Shown here: piece by piece, positions 34,434 through 46,573 of the stretch
Layout: every line of letters begins with the position of its first letter
How positions within the stretch are numbered: position 1 is the stretch's first letter
Source of the DNA: Impatiens glandulifera
Lineage: Eukaryota; Streptophyta; Magnoliopsida; Ericales; Balsaminaceae
Length of the DNA: 64,000 nucleotides
NCBI RefSeq assembly: GCF_907164915.1
Contig: NC_061864.1
Coordinates: 9,803,889-9,867,888 of the forward strand
Reading direction: 5' to 3'
Position numbers and translations under genes: made by a program
Notes under the pieces: model-generated
Told to the model about the DNA's origin: nothing
The model's input: only the letters and a program-made list of their open reading frames with translations
The model's database searches: none

Positions 34434-36846
34434 ATCTATATATATATAATGATGCTTAATTTTTAAAGTGTCCAGATTGCCGGGTCGAGAGCTGTGGTTA
34501 ATTTGGATATTTATGTGAGAGTAAATGGATACTTGGATCGGATTGTGGGTTGACCCGCCCATAAACTTAAAACGGTTAAAAATAATTTTAAAAATTTATT
34601 TGTAGGTTTCGAACTTGGAACCTAACAAAACAAGTACAACCCTTTAACCAACTAGGCTAACAACACTTTATATTTAAGATTCAACACCAAATTTGATGAA
34701 CGCGAGACATTTTAACAATAAAAGTTCAAATTTTTAACTAACTAATCTATATATATATAATGATGCTTAATTTTTAAAGTGTCCGGATTGCCGGGTCGAG
34801 AGTTGTGGTTAATTTGGATATTTATGTGAGAGTAAATGGATATTTGGGTCGGATTGTGGGTTGACCCGCCCATATACTTAAAACGGTTAAAAATAAATTT
34901 AAAAATGTTATTTGAAGGTTTCGAACTTGCAACCTAACAAAACAAGTACAACCCTTTAACCAACTAGGCCAACAACACTTTATATTTAAAATTCAACACC
35001 AAATTTGATGAACGCGAGACATTTTAACAATAAAAGTTCAAATTTTTAACTAACTAATCTATATATATATATAATGATGCTTAATTTTTAAAGTGTCTGG
35101 ATTGTCGGGTCGAGAGCTGTGGTTAATTTGGATATTTATGTGAGAGTATATGGATACTTGGGTCGGATTGCGGGTTGACCCGCCCATAAACTTAAAACGA
35201 TTAAAAATAAATTTAAAAATGTTATTTGTAGGTTTTGAACTTGCAACCTAACAAAACAAGTACAACCCTTTAACCAACTAGGCTAACAACACTTTATATT
35301 TAAGATTCAACACCAATTTTGATGAACGCGAGACATTTTAACAATAAAAGTTCAAATTTTTAACTAACTAATATATATATATATATATATATAATGATGC
35401 TTAATTTTTAAAGTGTCCGGATTGTCGGGTCGAGAGCTGTGGTTAATTTGGATATTTATGTGAGAGTAAATGGATACTTGGGTCGGATTGTGGGTTGACC
35501 CGTCCATAAACTTAAAATGGTTAAAAATAAATTTAAAAATGTTATTTGTAGGTTTCGAACTTGCAACCTAACAAAACAAGTACAACCCTTTAACCAATTA
35601 GACTAACAACACTTTATATTTAAGATTCAACACCAAATTTGAGAACGCGAGACATTTTAACAATAAAAGTTCAAATTTTTAACTAACTAATCTATATATA
35701 TATATATAATGATGCTTAATTTTTAAAGTGTCTGGATTGTCGGGTTGAGAACTGTGGTTAATTTGGATATTTATGTGAGAGTAAATGGATACTTGGGTCG
35801 GATTGTGGGTTGACCCGCCCATAAACTTAAAACGGTTAAAAATAAATTTAAAAATGTTATTTGTAGGTTTCGAACTTGGAACCTAACAAAATAAGTACAA
35901 CCCTTTAACCAACTAGGCTAACAACACTTTATATTTAAGATTCAACACCAAATTTGATGAACGCGAGACATTTTAACAATAAAAGTCAAATTTTTAACTA
36001 ACTAATCTATATATATATATAATGATGCTTAATTTTTAAAGTGTCTGGATTGTTGGGTCGAGAGCTGTGGTTAATTTGGATATTTATGTGAGAGTAAATG
36101 GATACTTAGGTCGGATTGTGGGTTGACCCGCCCATAAACTTAAAACGGTTAAAAATAAATTTAAAAATGTTATTTGTAGGTTTCGAACTTGCAATCTAAC
36201 AAACAAGTACAACCCTTTAACCAACTAGGCTAACAACACTTTATATTTAAGATTCAACACCAAATTTGATGAACGCGAGACATTTTAACAATAAAAGTTC
36301 AAATTTTTAACTAACTAATCTATATATATATAATGATGCTTAATTTTTAAAGTGTCCGGATTGCCGGGTCGAGAGCTGTGGTTAATTTGGATATTTATGT
36401 GAGAGTAAATGAATACATAGGTCGGATTGTGGGTTGACCCGCCCATAAACTTAAAACGGTTAAAAATAAATTTAAAAATGTTATTTGTGGGTTTCGAACT
36501 TGCAACCTAACAAAACAAGTACAACCCTTTAACCAACTAGACTAACAACAATTTATATTTAAGATTCAACACCAAATTTGATGAACGCGAGACATTTTAA
36601 CAATAAAAGTTCAAATTTTTAACTAACTAATCTATATATATATAATGATGCTTAATTTTTAAAAGTGTCCGGATTGTCGGGTCGAGTGATGTGGTTAATT
36701 TGGATATTTATGTGAGAGTAAATGGATATTTGGGTCGGATTGTGGGTTGACCCGCTCATAAACTTAAAACGGTTAAAAATAAATTTAAAAATGTTATTTG
36801 TAAGTTTCGAACTTGCAACCTAACAAAACAAGTATAATCTTTAACC
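34434..36846. repeat. Tandem satellite, eight units of ~312 bp
   Basis: The landmark AATGATGCTTAATTTTTAAAG recurs at about 34448, 34760, 35072, 35392, 35708, 36021, 36332 and 36644; spacing is 310-320 bp, varying mainly in a TATATA spacer. Units are highly similar. Each contains GGGTTGACCCGCCCATAAAC and, on the minus strand, TAGCCTAGTTGGTTAAAGGG followed by GTTGCAAGTTCGAAACC, which resemble Pol III A and B boxes. The eighth unit is cut short near 36846. No coding capacity. Confidence 0.95.
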
Positions 36847-37421
36847 AAATGTGATTGAGATATGGTTTGTCGAGGGATAATAGACCGGTATCATTTGAAA
36901 GTGGTTAAAGAAATATGAATAAAATATTTAATTGACTAAAGTGTGAGGTCACGATGTTAATTATTAAAAAATATGAATCAAATATTTGATTGACAAAGTG
37001 AAAGTGTAAAGTCACGAAATTGGAGATTCATTCGGAAAAAATATGTGATGAAACATGTGAGAAAATAAGTTGTTTTATCTAAGTGAATAAAATGTGGAAT
37101 GAGAGCGTTATATTTTTATTTTAATAATTTTAAACATTAAATAAATATTATTATAATTTTTTTAATTTATCCTTATCCGTGTAATCGCACGGAAATTTTC
37201 CTAGTTTAAGATAATGTTTGTCATGATAAAGTATTTAAAAGATCATATTAATTTTTAATAAAAAATATTTTATTTTTATTATTAATATAAACGAGTATTG
37301 AGTTTGGGTTTCGCACGCTCTCCATCCCCGAATCCGATCGGGTACTTTTTTTCCCTCCTCACGCCCGACCCTGATTTCGAACCCGATTTAAAATATCCGA
37401 ACCCGACCACCGATTATCCAC
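36847..37421. other. Spacer between the satellite and the heptamer array
   Basis: AT-rich with a short internal repeat (AAATATGAATAAAATATTTAA and AATATGAATCAAATATTTGA near 36910-36990). From about 37310 it becomes GC-richer with CCCGAATCCGATCGGGTAC and CGAACCCGACCACCG, leading straight into the TATAGGG array. Confidence 0.5.
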
Positions 37422-37803
37422 GGGTATAGGGTATAGGGTATAGGGTATAGGGTATATGGTATAGGGTATAGGGTATAGGGTATAGGGTATAGGGTATAAG
37501 GTATATGGTATAGGGTATAGGGTATAGGGTATAGGGTATAGGGTATAGGGTATAGGGTATAGGGTATAGGGTATAGGGTATAGGGTATAGGGTATAGGGT
37601 ATAGGGTATAGGGTATAGGGTATAGGGTATAGGGTATAGGGTATAGGGTATAGGGTATAGGGTATAGGGTATAGGGTATAGGGTATAGGGTATAGGGTAT
37701 AGGGTATAGGGTATAGGGTATAGGGTATAGGGTATAGGGTATAGAGTATAGGGTATAGGGTATAGGGTATAGGGTATAGGGTATAGGGTATAGGGTATAG
37801 GGG
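37422..37803. repeat. (TATAGGG)n heptamer array, about 54 copies
   Basis: Almost perfect 7-bp repeats of GGGTATA, with a few variants (TATATGG at about 37454, AAGGTATATGG near 37500, TATAGAG near 37744). The unit differs by one base from the plant telomere heptamer TTTAGGG. Peptides of the YTLYPIP type read from it are artefacts. The array continues at 38106-38167 beyond a MITE. Confidence 0.95.
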
Positions 37804-37806
37804 TAA

Positions 37807-38098
37807 GGATCTGCTGTCCCCAAATAATGTTCCACTTGCTGTCTCATTTATCAAAACAACATAATTTTAATAAATTAGACAAATAAAAAATTATATATAT
37901 GAAATAAACCCTAAATCCTAAACTCTAAACCCTAAATTCTAAACTCTAAATCCTAAATCCTAAATTCTAAACTCTAAAAAATTATATATATATATATATG
38001 ACATTTTATTTTAATATTTAATTTTCTTTTTCCTCTTTCCACACTCTTCTCTCTCCTATGAGACAGCAAGTGGAACATTATTTTGGGACAGCAAATCC
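37807..38098. mobile_element. MITE inserted in the heptamer array
   Basis: 292 bp with about 40-bp inverted repeats: left GGATCTGCTGTCCCCAAATA with ATGTTCCACTTGCTGTCTCAT, right its reverse complement (ATGAGACAGCAAGTGGAACA, TTATTTTGGGACAGCAAATC). The interior is AT-rich and includes a degenerate telomere-like stretch (CCCTAAATCCTAAACTCTAA, 37908-37980). No clear target duplication was identified. Confidence 0.75.
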
Positions 38099-38105
38099 GA
38101 AGCCA

Positions 38106-38167
38106 GGGTATAGGGTATAGGGTATAGGGTATAAGGTATAGGGTATAGGGTATAGGGTATAGGGTAC
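38106..38167. repeat. Second part of the TATAGGG array, about 9 copies
   Basis: Same heptamer and orientation as 37422-37803, separated from it by the MITE, so the array was probably continuous before that insertion. Confidence 0.9.
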
Positions 38168-39626
38168 ATCCTTAGTCAATAGTATCCAATGTTATGAATA
38201 TATTTTCTACTTCGTTTATTGCTTTATTAATAATATTGTTGAAGCTCATATAATGTGTTTATTTATGATGATAATATGTCTAGTTAACATCTGTATAACT
38301 TTAGCTAATAATTTGCTAATCTGTATAACTTTAGCTAATAATTTGCTAGTGAATAAGTTTAATTAGTTTCAAAGTTTAATTACTAATTTTGTTAATGAAT
38401 TAAGTTTTTGATATGTAGTATGAAAATATTAAAATAATATAATGTAATTGTAATAAGGAATTAAGTTATGATATATATGGTATCGTGTACTTAACACTTT
38501 TGTGCATTATTTGTATAGTTAATTATAGGTAAAAATGTCTCATATTTTGAATGAGATTGGTCGAAAAATTAATTATATTGAATGTTATATTGAGTTACAT
38601 AAATGATCAATTAGATATTACGTCGAGTTTATAGAAAAACTAATATAATATAATAATGATAATATTATATATATATATTATCTTAAATTATAACCTTCAT
38701 TCTTAAACTCAAGATGATAAACGGTTGAACAACTCGAGGTTGAAGACGAGATGTTGAAATGTTGATGATGTATTCTTCAATATTCAGAAACTCGTGAGTT
38801 ACAAGTTGACAGTGTGCTGACTAATAAACCAGCGAAGAGGTAGAATTCAATAGACATTGAATGTTATGGTGAAATAACAACCGAATGAATTCCGAAATTA
38901 CTTGTGAGTCTCTAGATCCATCCAATAACGAGATGGAAGTGTGTTGCATAAAAGAAAACCAACTAAAAAGGTAGAATCCCATGAACTTTAAATGTTGGAG
39001 TGAAATCACACCTGAAAAAAACTCATCCTAATGAAAACATGGAAATGTGTTGACTAAATAATTAGAAAAAAACACATATGATTGGATTAAGACCAATAAA
39101 AATATGAGTATTGATTATTGGGATAAAACAACAACTGAAAACAAAACTCAGATAAAATATGATTACCGAAAAATTAATAACATCGATCAATAGAATTATT
39201 TGAAAAAAAATAAATTATTAAAATATAATAATAATTAATAAAGCATTATTAAAGACCTTCCCATAACCTTTATATTAGGGTTGACCGGATATTATAATAG
39301 TTATTAAATATAATAATTATTAATTAAAAAGAGATATTAAGTGTATTAAAAATATATGTATAAATCTTTATAACCATTAATTTTTTGATTTTTAAATATT
39401 ATATATATATATTAAAATAAATATTAAATTAGTTAATCTTTTTCTTTATTCACTTTTAAAAATTTCAATATAGTTATATGTAACCTTTATAATTTAAGAA
39501 AAAAAAGAGATATATTAAAAATTATATATGTAATTTTTATAACTTATTAATTTTAATTTTTTTAATATATATTATAAAAAATATATTTTAATTAACTTTC
39601 TTTTAAATTAATTATTATAAGTTAAG

Positions 39627-39689
<63 letters not shown>
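38168..39689. other. AT-rich region, upstream flank of DEFL B
   Basis: A direct duplication of CTGTATAACTTTAGCTAATA occurs at about 38292 and 38322. About 38815-39020 contains two diverged copies of a GGTAGAATYC...TGAATGTT-type segment. From about 39270 the sequence parallels 26700-27400. A (TA)n tract lies at about 39632-39687. No gene is seen. Confidence 0.5.
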
Positions 39690-39691
<2 letters not shown>

Positions 39692-39821
39692 AGAGAAATG
39701 ATTAGGTGAGTGAATGACTTGTCATCCGTGAAAAAATCAAATAATTTCTCTCTTTTCTCTTTTTCCTTCCACTTTTACATTTTCCATGTTAAGTCATTCC
39801 CTCTAAATTCTCTCTATCACT

Positions 39822-39824
<3 letters not shown>
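39690..39824. mobile_element. Small MITE of the GAGAAATGATT family
   Basis: About 135 bp starting GAGAAATGATTAGGTGAGTG and ending TTCTCTCTATCACTTCTC, with CT-rich interior. The ends are imperfect inverted repeats and resemble the ends of the element at 52307-52558. It is flanked by (TA)n tracts on both sides, so a TA-type target is possible but cannot be resolved. Confidence 0.5.
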
Positions 39825-39861
<37 letters not shown>

Positions 39862-40436
39862 TTTAAAATTTTTTATTAAATTTGTTTTTATACATAATTT
39901 ATATCTTGGTTTGCACATAAATTCATAGCATACATGAATTTGTATCTAGTTTAATTAAAATGTGTAACTCAGATTTCAAATAGATGGTTCATTTATCTCG
40001 AGAAAGTGTACGTTTTTTAACTAATATTTATTTACTAACTAAAAAACTGAAAAAAAAAATTATGACAATTAGTTTTAAATAAATATTTTACAAATAATGT
40101 TTAAGATTATTATGTGATAACATTTTGTCAATCCTTACTTTAATTATCTGGTTGGATACGATCTCAAACAGTCAAACTTGATAGACAATAATTATTGTTA
40201 TATGGACTAAAATTTAAATGTATAATATATATAAAATCTAAAAATGATATTTATAAAATTTCCTATTGCTTGTCAAAAAAGAAAAAAATGTAATATTAAA
40301 AGTTAAGAAATATTTTTAAAAAGAATAAAAAGAATGTTAGTGTAACAAATGAGCTTACCCTTATAAATTGAAAAAAAATCAAATACTATAATACATAATT
40401 ATTTATCAACAACAAATAATTAATCAATCAAAAACA

Positions 40437-40747
40437 ATGGCGAAGTTCTCTTCTTGCACTGACAACACAAAATTAAGTCTGTGATTACCATTAATTTTTT
40501 GTGTTAGTATTTTATTATTACAATTTCAACAATATTTTTACACATTAATGATTATGTGTTATATGTACAATAACAATAGGATTAATGGTTATGAAGCCAA
40601 AACTTGTATTAAACCACTTCCTTTACATAGTTACGACAGTCCAATTGGAAAAATTTTTTTATTTAAAGAATGTGAAGAGACTTACAATGGAAAAGGAAAA
40701 CTTTATATTTTATATTCTTCATTGGGCTCAATATATTACGAATACTA
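40437..40747 (+). pseudogene. Defensin-like copy B, broken
   Basis: Exon 1 starts MAKFSSCTDNTKLS but then reads TGA, where intact copies continue LMMTI or LMITI. The donor TGTGTTAGTATT is kept, but the exon 2 acceptor region reads ACAATAACAATAGGATTAAT, lacking the usual CAG. Exon 2 keeps CIKPLPLHSYDSPIGK, KECEETYNGKGKLY, then loses the CxC-x3-C end through a frameshift, finishing at ISTNTKL-like sequence. Its promoter region has TTATAAATT at 40361. The 3' flank (CTTTATAATTTTCG) has no Harbinger element and so represents the empty site for the insertion in copy A. Confidence 0.8.
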
Positions 40748-41565
40748 AACTTTATAATTTTCGATGAAATCTTAATAAATAAGGCACTAGGAGAAAAAAA
40801 GACTTTCTGTAATGAGAAGTCAACGGTGGTTTACAAATATATTTGGTTTACAAATATATTTAAAAAGCACTAGGGTTAATTAATAATTTACTAGGGTTAA
40901 TTAATAATTTTATCCCTGAACTTTTTTTTTTCTATTTTCTAAAATTGTTATTAAAGTTCTTTATACTGAATAAAAAATAAATCTAAAATGCTCTCTAACT
41001 AACTAACTTTCAAAGCAGAATTTAACTACAGGGATTAAGGACGAGTGACCTGACCTTTTAAAGCTTAATTATTTGAGTCATAATTGTTTTTTCTTTTCTT
41101 TTATTTCACTTTTTTAAATTTAAATTTAATATTTCTTTTAAACATTTTGTTCAGTTTTATTTATTTAATTTATTTTATAAAATTTGCTTTTCTTAGGAAA
41201 TTTATTTTATTACGTGTTAAAAATATTTAAAATAAAATATTATTTTAAAAAATTTTAAATAAATTTTGACAGTTTTAAAATGAATTGATTTGGGTTCAAA
41301 TTTAAACCAGGCAAGGATTAGTAGTAATCAAATTATAATTTAATTTTTTAGAAATCCGTTTTTAAATTAATTAAAAATATTATTAATTTAAAAACAGAGT
41401 CGTGAATTGTTTTTTTGAAAATCAACCCACTAGCATACGTTTACACACATATTTTTAGCCAGAGTTTCTTTTAGTATGTAGTTGAGTGATACTCGAGAAA
41501 TAGTTTAGTGCTTTATCCTCTGTACCCGTTTTAAAAAAATGGTCTCAACTTATCAATTTGGCTTT
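40748..41565. other. 3' flank of DEFL B and AT-rich spacer
   Basis: TACAAATATATTTGGTTTAC and AGGGTTAATTAATAATTT are each locally duplicated. To about 41090 the sequence parallels the flanks of copies A and C. No gene is seen. Confidence 0.5.
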
Positions 41566-41914
41566 TAAAAATCAATTGTATAACGTTTTATTTTAACAAA
41601 TTATTCTTCCGGTTTAAGACATGCATATGTTTATGCATATTTAAAAATTATAACAACAATTATTTAAATGCTGGTACCTGTTGCTAATGATGACTTTGGA
41701 AGAAAATATCTATAGAACATTAGTTTGAAAAGTATTAGGATTTAAAAATCGGTTGTATAACGTTTTATTTTAACCAATTATTCTTCTAGTCCTAAACATA
41801 CATAGGTTTACGCGTATTTAAAGACTTATAACAACAATTATCTAAATGCTAGTACCTGTTGTTAATGATGACTAAGGAAGAAAATACCTTTAGAACATTA
41901 GTTTGAAAACTATT
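41566..41914. repeat. ~175-bp direct repeat, two copies
   Basis: About 41566-41740 and 41741-41914 are diverged copies sharing GTATAACGTTTTATTTTAAC, TTATAACAACAATTAT, GGTACCTGTTG or AGTACCTGTTG, and AGAACATTAGTTTGAAAA. Confidence 0.85.
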
Positions 41915-42029
41915 TTTTGTGTGGAAATATCCCAAAAATATTTTAAAATCATTTTTTTATTTTTTGGAATTTTTAGAAAATGGTTTGAGGTTCCAAATTT
42001 ACAAAAAAAATTGGAATTTGAAAAAATAG

Positions 42030-44920
42030 GACCAAACAGGCCTTATGACCGCTGTCCTAGGTCCCGTGTTCGTTTTATCGGTCGTGGCTAAAAAAACCAT
42101 CGGTCTTGGTCGAGAACCCCTCAGTATGGGTTCAGGATCCTCGGTCTAGGTTCAAGATCCTCGGTCGGGGTGTTAAGGCCTCTCGGTCCTTGACTAGAAT
42201 TCTCGGTCCTATGTGGAAGTCATCGGTCATAGATTTATGAGTTTTCGGTCGGGTGCGAGACTCCCCAGTCTTAGGTTTGACTTCTCGGTTGGACGCCTCA
42301 GTCCTAGGTTTGGGTATTCTTAGTCGGGTGCGAGACTCCTCAGTCATAGGTTTGATTTCTCGACCAGATGTAAAAATACTTGGTCGGACCTTTTAGTCCT
42401 AGATTAAGCCTCAGTCGAACCTGTCATTCATAGGTTAAATTTTTTTGTCGGACCTCTCGGTCCGGACTGAAGATTCTCGATTAGACTCCTCGATCCTGGT
42501 CGGAGTTCTCGGTCCTCAAAAACTTCAAAATTGTAGGTTTTGCAATTTTGATGGAGGCTTGGATTCTTTGATCCAATGGCCTAAGTAGCTTCATAAAGCT
42601 CCCAATAATATTTAGAACATCATCCAATGTATCAATCGACCTGGGTGATGATAAATTCATTCAAAATAGTTTATGGCCAAAAATCGGGTTTTGGTTTTAA
42701 ATATGTTTTGAAGTGTAAGGAGTTTGTCAATAGCTTTTTTATACTTTATATATTTGATTGATATCAAAACATGAACACTCACTGTTAATTAGGACCAATT
42801 CAAGAACGTAAATTTTTTAATTATTTTGAAAATTTTGATTTTGATCAAACATGATCAGGATGGGTCAAACATGATCCAAATAGCTATCCAACATCATTAG
42901 AAACATGTTGGGAAACTTTTTTAGCTGTTGTTCTTGAAGATTAGTTCAAGAACAGAAAACCCAATTTTTAAATTTTTCCAAATTTAAATTTGGGTTTTAC
43001 TTTTTAAGACCGATTGATCGATTCTTACTTTGACAAAAAGTTTATAAATAATCCTAAGATCGATTTCCAATAATAAAAAATCAAGAACTAGGCAACATAC
43101 AAGCTTATGAAAACTGAAATATAAAAATTTCAAATTCAAACTGGAAGTATGAATTAAAGAGTGATTGAAAGCATACCAATGATTGAAAAACACTCCTTAG
43201 ACCTTAGGGAAACTTTAGGGTTGCTCAAATCGAAACTTTAAGACGTTATGAAAAGATTTTGAAAAATCCGAAAACTTGAAAATTTAATGGCGAATTTTCT
43301 ATAAATCTTGATTCGAAGCTTGAAAGTTGTTCTCTTGTGTTAGATAAATTAGATAAATAATTAATAAGTAATTAATTATCTAAAAACATTTAACCAGGTT
43401 AATTTTTGTGCAGGATAAAGAAAACCAAAAAACAAAGAAGATCAGTTTTCCTTAAAAGACAAATGCAAAATTTAGCAGAACCGAAACCGGTATCATCGGT
43501 CTTATAAAAGACAACGCAAATCGGTATTATGTTCGGTTATCTATCAAAGAATTTCAACTGGTTATCTGGATCGGTTCAGTAATAAGAATTGGTTTTACCG
43601 CTCAACTAGTTGACCGGTAGTATGATCAATCATTCGTTCAGTCTTTTACTTAAAGGATTGCAACCGGTACTATCTCATCGATCTTATAAAGACGACGCAA
43701 ATCAGTATTATCTGATCGGTTTTATGTTTGGCCATTTATACAAGAAGCGGAACCGGTAGTGAATCGGTTCGGTAGTAGAAAACGGCTCTACCGCTCAACA
43801 AACTGATCGGTAAACTTATCGGTTATGTGTTGTGAAGTGGAACCGGTAAACCAACCAGCAGTCCGACCGGTAGTATCTTCGATTCATAAAAGACGGCGCA
43901 ATCGGTAGTTTATTCGGTAGTTTATTCGATAGTCTATCCGATATTATACGGAATCAGTAGTTTGACCGGGTTTTACTCTAAGAAGCGGAACCGGTAATAT
44001 TCATTTAAAGGTAGTTTGACCAGTTATTCACAAAGGGAAAAATCGATAATTCGATCGGTAGTTTGATTGGTCAGATCCAAGAAGCGGAACCAGTTTTATG
44101 CTAAGACGACCTTACACTAAGCGCAACCGACAATTTCATCTTTAGTGTTATACAGAACAATTTTAGCAATTACAGAAGGGAGCCTTCACATGTCCAGATT
44201 GTATTATTTCCATTTTAATACAAGTCTGATGAAACCTCTTGGGAAACAGAAGTCTGCAAAATAAATTTAGATCACTATTTCGGTCTAAGTCCGATACAGT
44301 CCACTTGGAGCATATGATTATCACATTACCCTAGACAAACTAAATCATTAGAAGACAAATTTGCATGCTGAGCTGCTCCTCGGAAATCATTATCAAATTA
44401 ATGCCATGTTGACTTATTATCAAACAAGATCAGAGGATATCCCAAAGTTGTACTATGCCAATCCTCAACCAATCAGATTCAAGAAACGAAGTACCATCAA
44501 GTAAATATATATATCCGTTGAAGAAGAATATGATCGTTGTCATATTCTCTATTTAAGATAACAGAACTCAACCGGATCAACAACCGGACACACCATAACA
44601 ATTCTGTTGACAAACTCCACAATCGTGCTCACTATTTTCCATCTATTGTTATAAAATTGCTTAAGCTTTTAAATCATTGTGTGTTAGAAATTTAAGTGTA
44701 TTACAAGTTCATCTATTTTGTGTGAGTGGTGAGCACTAGAAGTTGACAAAATCTGTTTCTGTTCAATAGAGTGAGTTTAATGAGAAGTAAAAAAACGAAC
44801 CGTCAATTAGCCTTGGATGTTCGATGTAAACATTGTAAACAGTATGAATACTCTGAGTGAATATCCTTCTCAACGTTTGAGAAGAAGGGGTGACGTGTTT
44901 CAATTAGTTATAAACTGTTA
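42030..44920. repeat. Decayed repeat-rich region, possibly an old LTR element
   Basis: 42040-42520 is a degenerate array built on TCCTCGGTCCTAGGTT-like words; its open frame is low complexity and not called. 43480-44110 repeats ACCGGTAGT and CGGTAGTTTGATCGG-like words with AAGCGGAACCGG. 44510-44920 has a TATA-like CTCTATTTAAGATAACAG followed by CTTCTCAACGTTTGAGAAGA and AGGGGTGACGT, a pairing often seen at the 5' end of plant copia-type elements. No protein domain or matching second LTR was found, so a solo LTR or remnant is only a guess. Confidence 0.35.
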
Positions 44921-45225
44921 AAAATATAGACAAACATGTCTTTACGAATTTTTTTTTTGTCTTTTTTAAAAATATTATTTTTAGGAGTTTTTTTTTTATT
45001 TTTTTTTTAAAATAAGTTAAAACATTGAAACACATAAAATAAATAAATATAAATTGTACAACTGTAAAAACAAAGAGGACAGGGTTTTAAGCCTAAAATT
45101 AGGTATACCCTAATCATTTGAATGAGTTTAGATTGCATTCTTTGTTTTTTAATTATGCAATTTTATTTTATCTCATTGGTTAATAAATTATATTTTTTCT
45201 TTTTTTTATTAAATAATATTTAATA

Positions 45226-45380
45226 GAGAAATGATTGGGAGAGGAAATTTGAAAGAGGGGATGAGAGAGAATGATGTGGCGCAATTTGATTAGCAAAAAA
45301 ACAAAATTTCTCTCTCTTTTTTCTCTCCCCATCTTTTATCAATTTTCCAACGAGTGATGTAGTGACACATCATTCTTTAA
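45226..45380. mobile_element. MITE of the GAGAAATGATT family, right end missing
   Basis: Starts GAGAAATGATTGGGAGAGGA and contains AGAGAATGATGTGGCGCAAT and CAACGAGTGATGTAGTGACA, closely matching the left and middle of the element at 52307-52558. The CT-rich right end is absent. Confidence 0.55.
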
Positions 45381-45714
45381 AAATAAAATAAATTAACATT
45401 AAATTTTAAAAAATAAAATAATAAATTTTAATAAGAATTTTAATTAAAATTTTATCTATGATATTTATTAGATGATAATGTAATTAATAATTCTAAATTT
45501 ATTGAATTTATAATTTGTTAATTCAAATTATTTAGTTGATTAAATTTAAAATAAATAATAATAATAATATTTTAGGAATAGAAATAAGATTATGATTAAT
45601 ATTAAACTTAATTATATATGAGTTTATGGATCAGTTAGTCATACATCCTCTTTAAATCATAACCTTCTTTTATTTATCCACCTACGAGGTAGACTTAGTT
45701 CTTATTTTACAGTT

Positions 45715-46573
45715 ATGTACTCCAACAATAGTATCCGTCCATGAAGTTTGGAACTATAATATTAGTGAAGAGATTTTTATGATTTATAAAATTCTTCCTT
45801 TTACACCGTTTGTGTCATTCGATACGGAATTCCCTAGCACTATCTATAAGCCCGACGTTCCAAACTATTGCCTTTCGAGTCTACCTCCTGAAACTAACTA
45901 TTTTTATATGAAGGCCAATGTAGACGCCCTTAAGTTAATCCAATTTGGTCTAACACTGTCAACTTTTTCCGACCCTCTTTCCGAATCCGTACTTTCGTTT
46001 GTATGGCAGTTTAATATCAAGGATTTTGACGTTGATTCAGATGTTCACAACTCAGACTGTATAGCACTTTTAAAGAATCAGGGTATTGACTTTGCAAGGA
46101 ACAAAATAGATGATATTGATTCGGGATTGTTAGTCTCTATGTTGACGGATTGTGGAGTGTTGCTCTAAGATTCCTCGCGTTTGGATCACTTTTCATGGTG
46201 CATATGATTTTGGATTCATCGTCAAGATTCTAACTGGAAATCCCCTCCCATCGGATCCGATCATGTATTCATGTTCATGGTTCTAGTCATGCAAATATTC
46301 GGGGAATCAGTTTTCGACCTCAAACACGTTATGAAGTCTTTTAATGGACTCTATGGTGGGTTAGACAGATTGACGAATACTCTTCAAGTGGAAAGAAGAC
46401 CGAGCACTCAGAGTCATCAGGCTGGTTCAGATAGTCTTCTTACGATGGAAGTATTTTTTAAACTCCGACAAGATTATTTGGATAAACTTCCCCTTTACAA
46501 AATTAATGAATTCAAAAATATTATTCATGGACTTGAGTTATCCTTAATTTCTGCATATCAACCTCACCCTTAA
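45715..46573 (+). pseudogene. CAF1-type deadenylase copy, broken
   Basis: Near-identical to the intact gene at 53796-54674 but disrupted. After ATGTACTCCAACAATAG, extra bases (GTCCATGAAG against GTGAAG) bring a stop. Near 46160 the copy reads GTGTTGCTCTAAG where the intact gene has GTATTGGGCTCTAAG, a frameshift ending the frame. Near 46264-46275 an extra TATTCATG-like insertion shifts the frame again. The nuclease motifs are still readable: FDTEFPST with Gly changed to Ser, FHGAYDFGF and HQAGSDSLLT. Homology extends beyond the gene on both sides (about 44925-46990 with 53085-55015), so the whole segment was duplicated. Confidence 0.9.

Noticed and set aside
34434..36846. Eight tRNA genes
   Set aside because: A- and B-box-like words are present, but no convincing cloverleaf, anticodon stem or T-arm pairing is seen; treated as a SINE/tRNA-like piece of a satellite.
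34434..36846. CRISPR-like array
   Set aside because: Units are over 300 bp, contiguous and without unique spacers, in a plant nuclear context.
37359..37854. Two overlapping ~150-residue minus-strand frames of YTLYPIP repeats
   Set aside because: They are direct translations of the TATAGGG heptamer array, which is open in several frames; no independent coding evidence.
42132..42347. Arg/Thr/Pro-rich minus-strand frame
   Set aside because: Low-complexity product of the TCGGTCCTAGGTT-type degenerate array; no domain.
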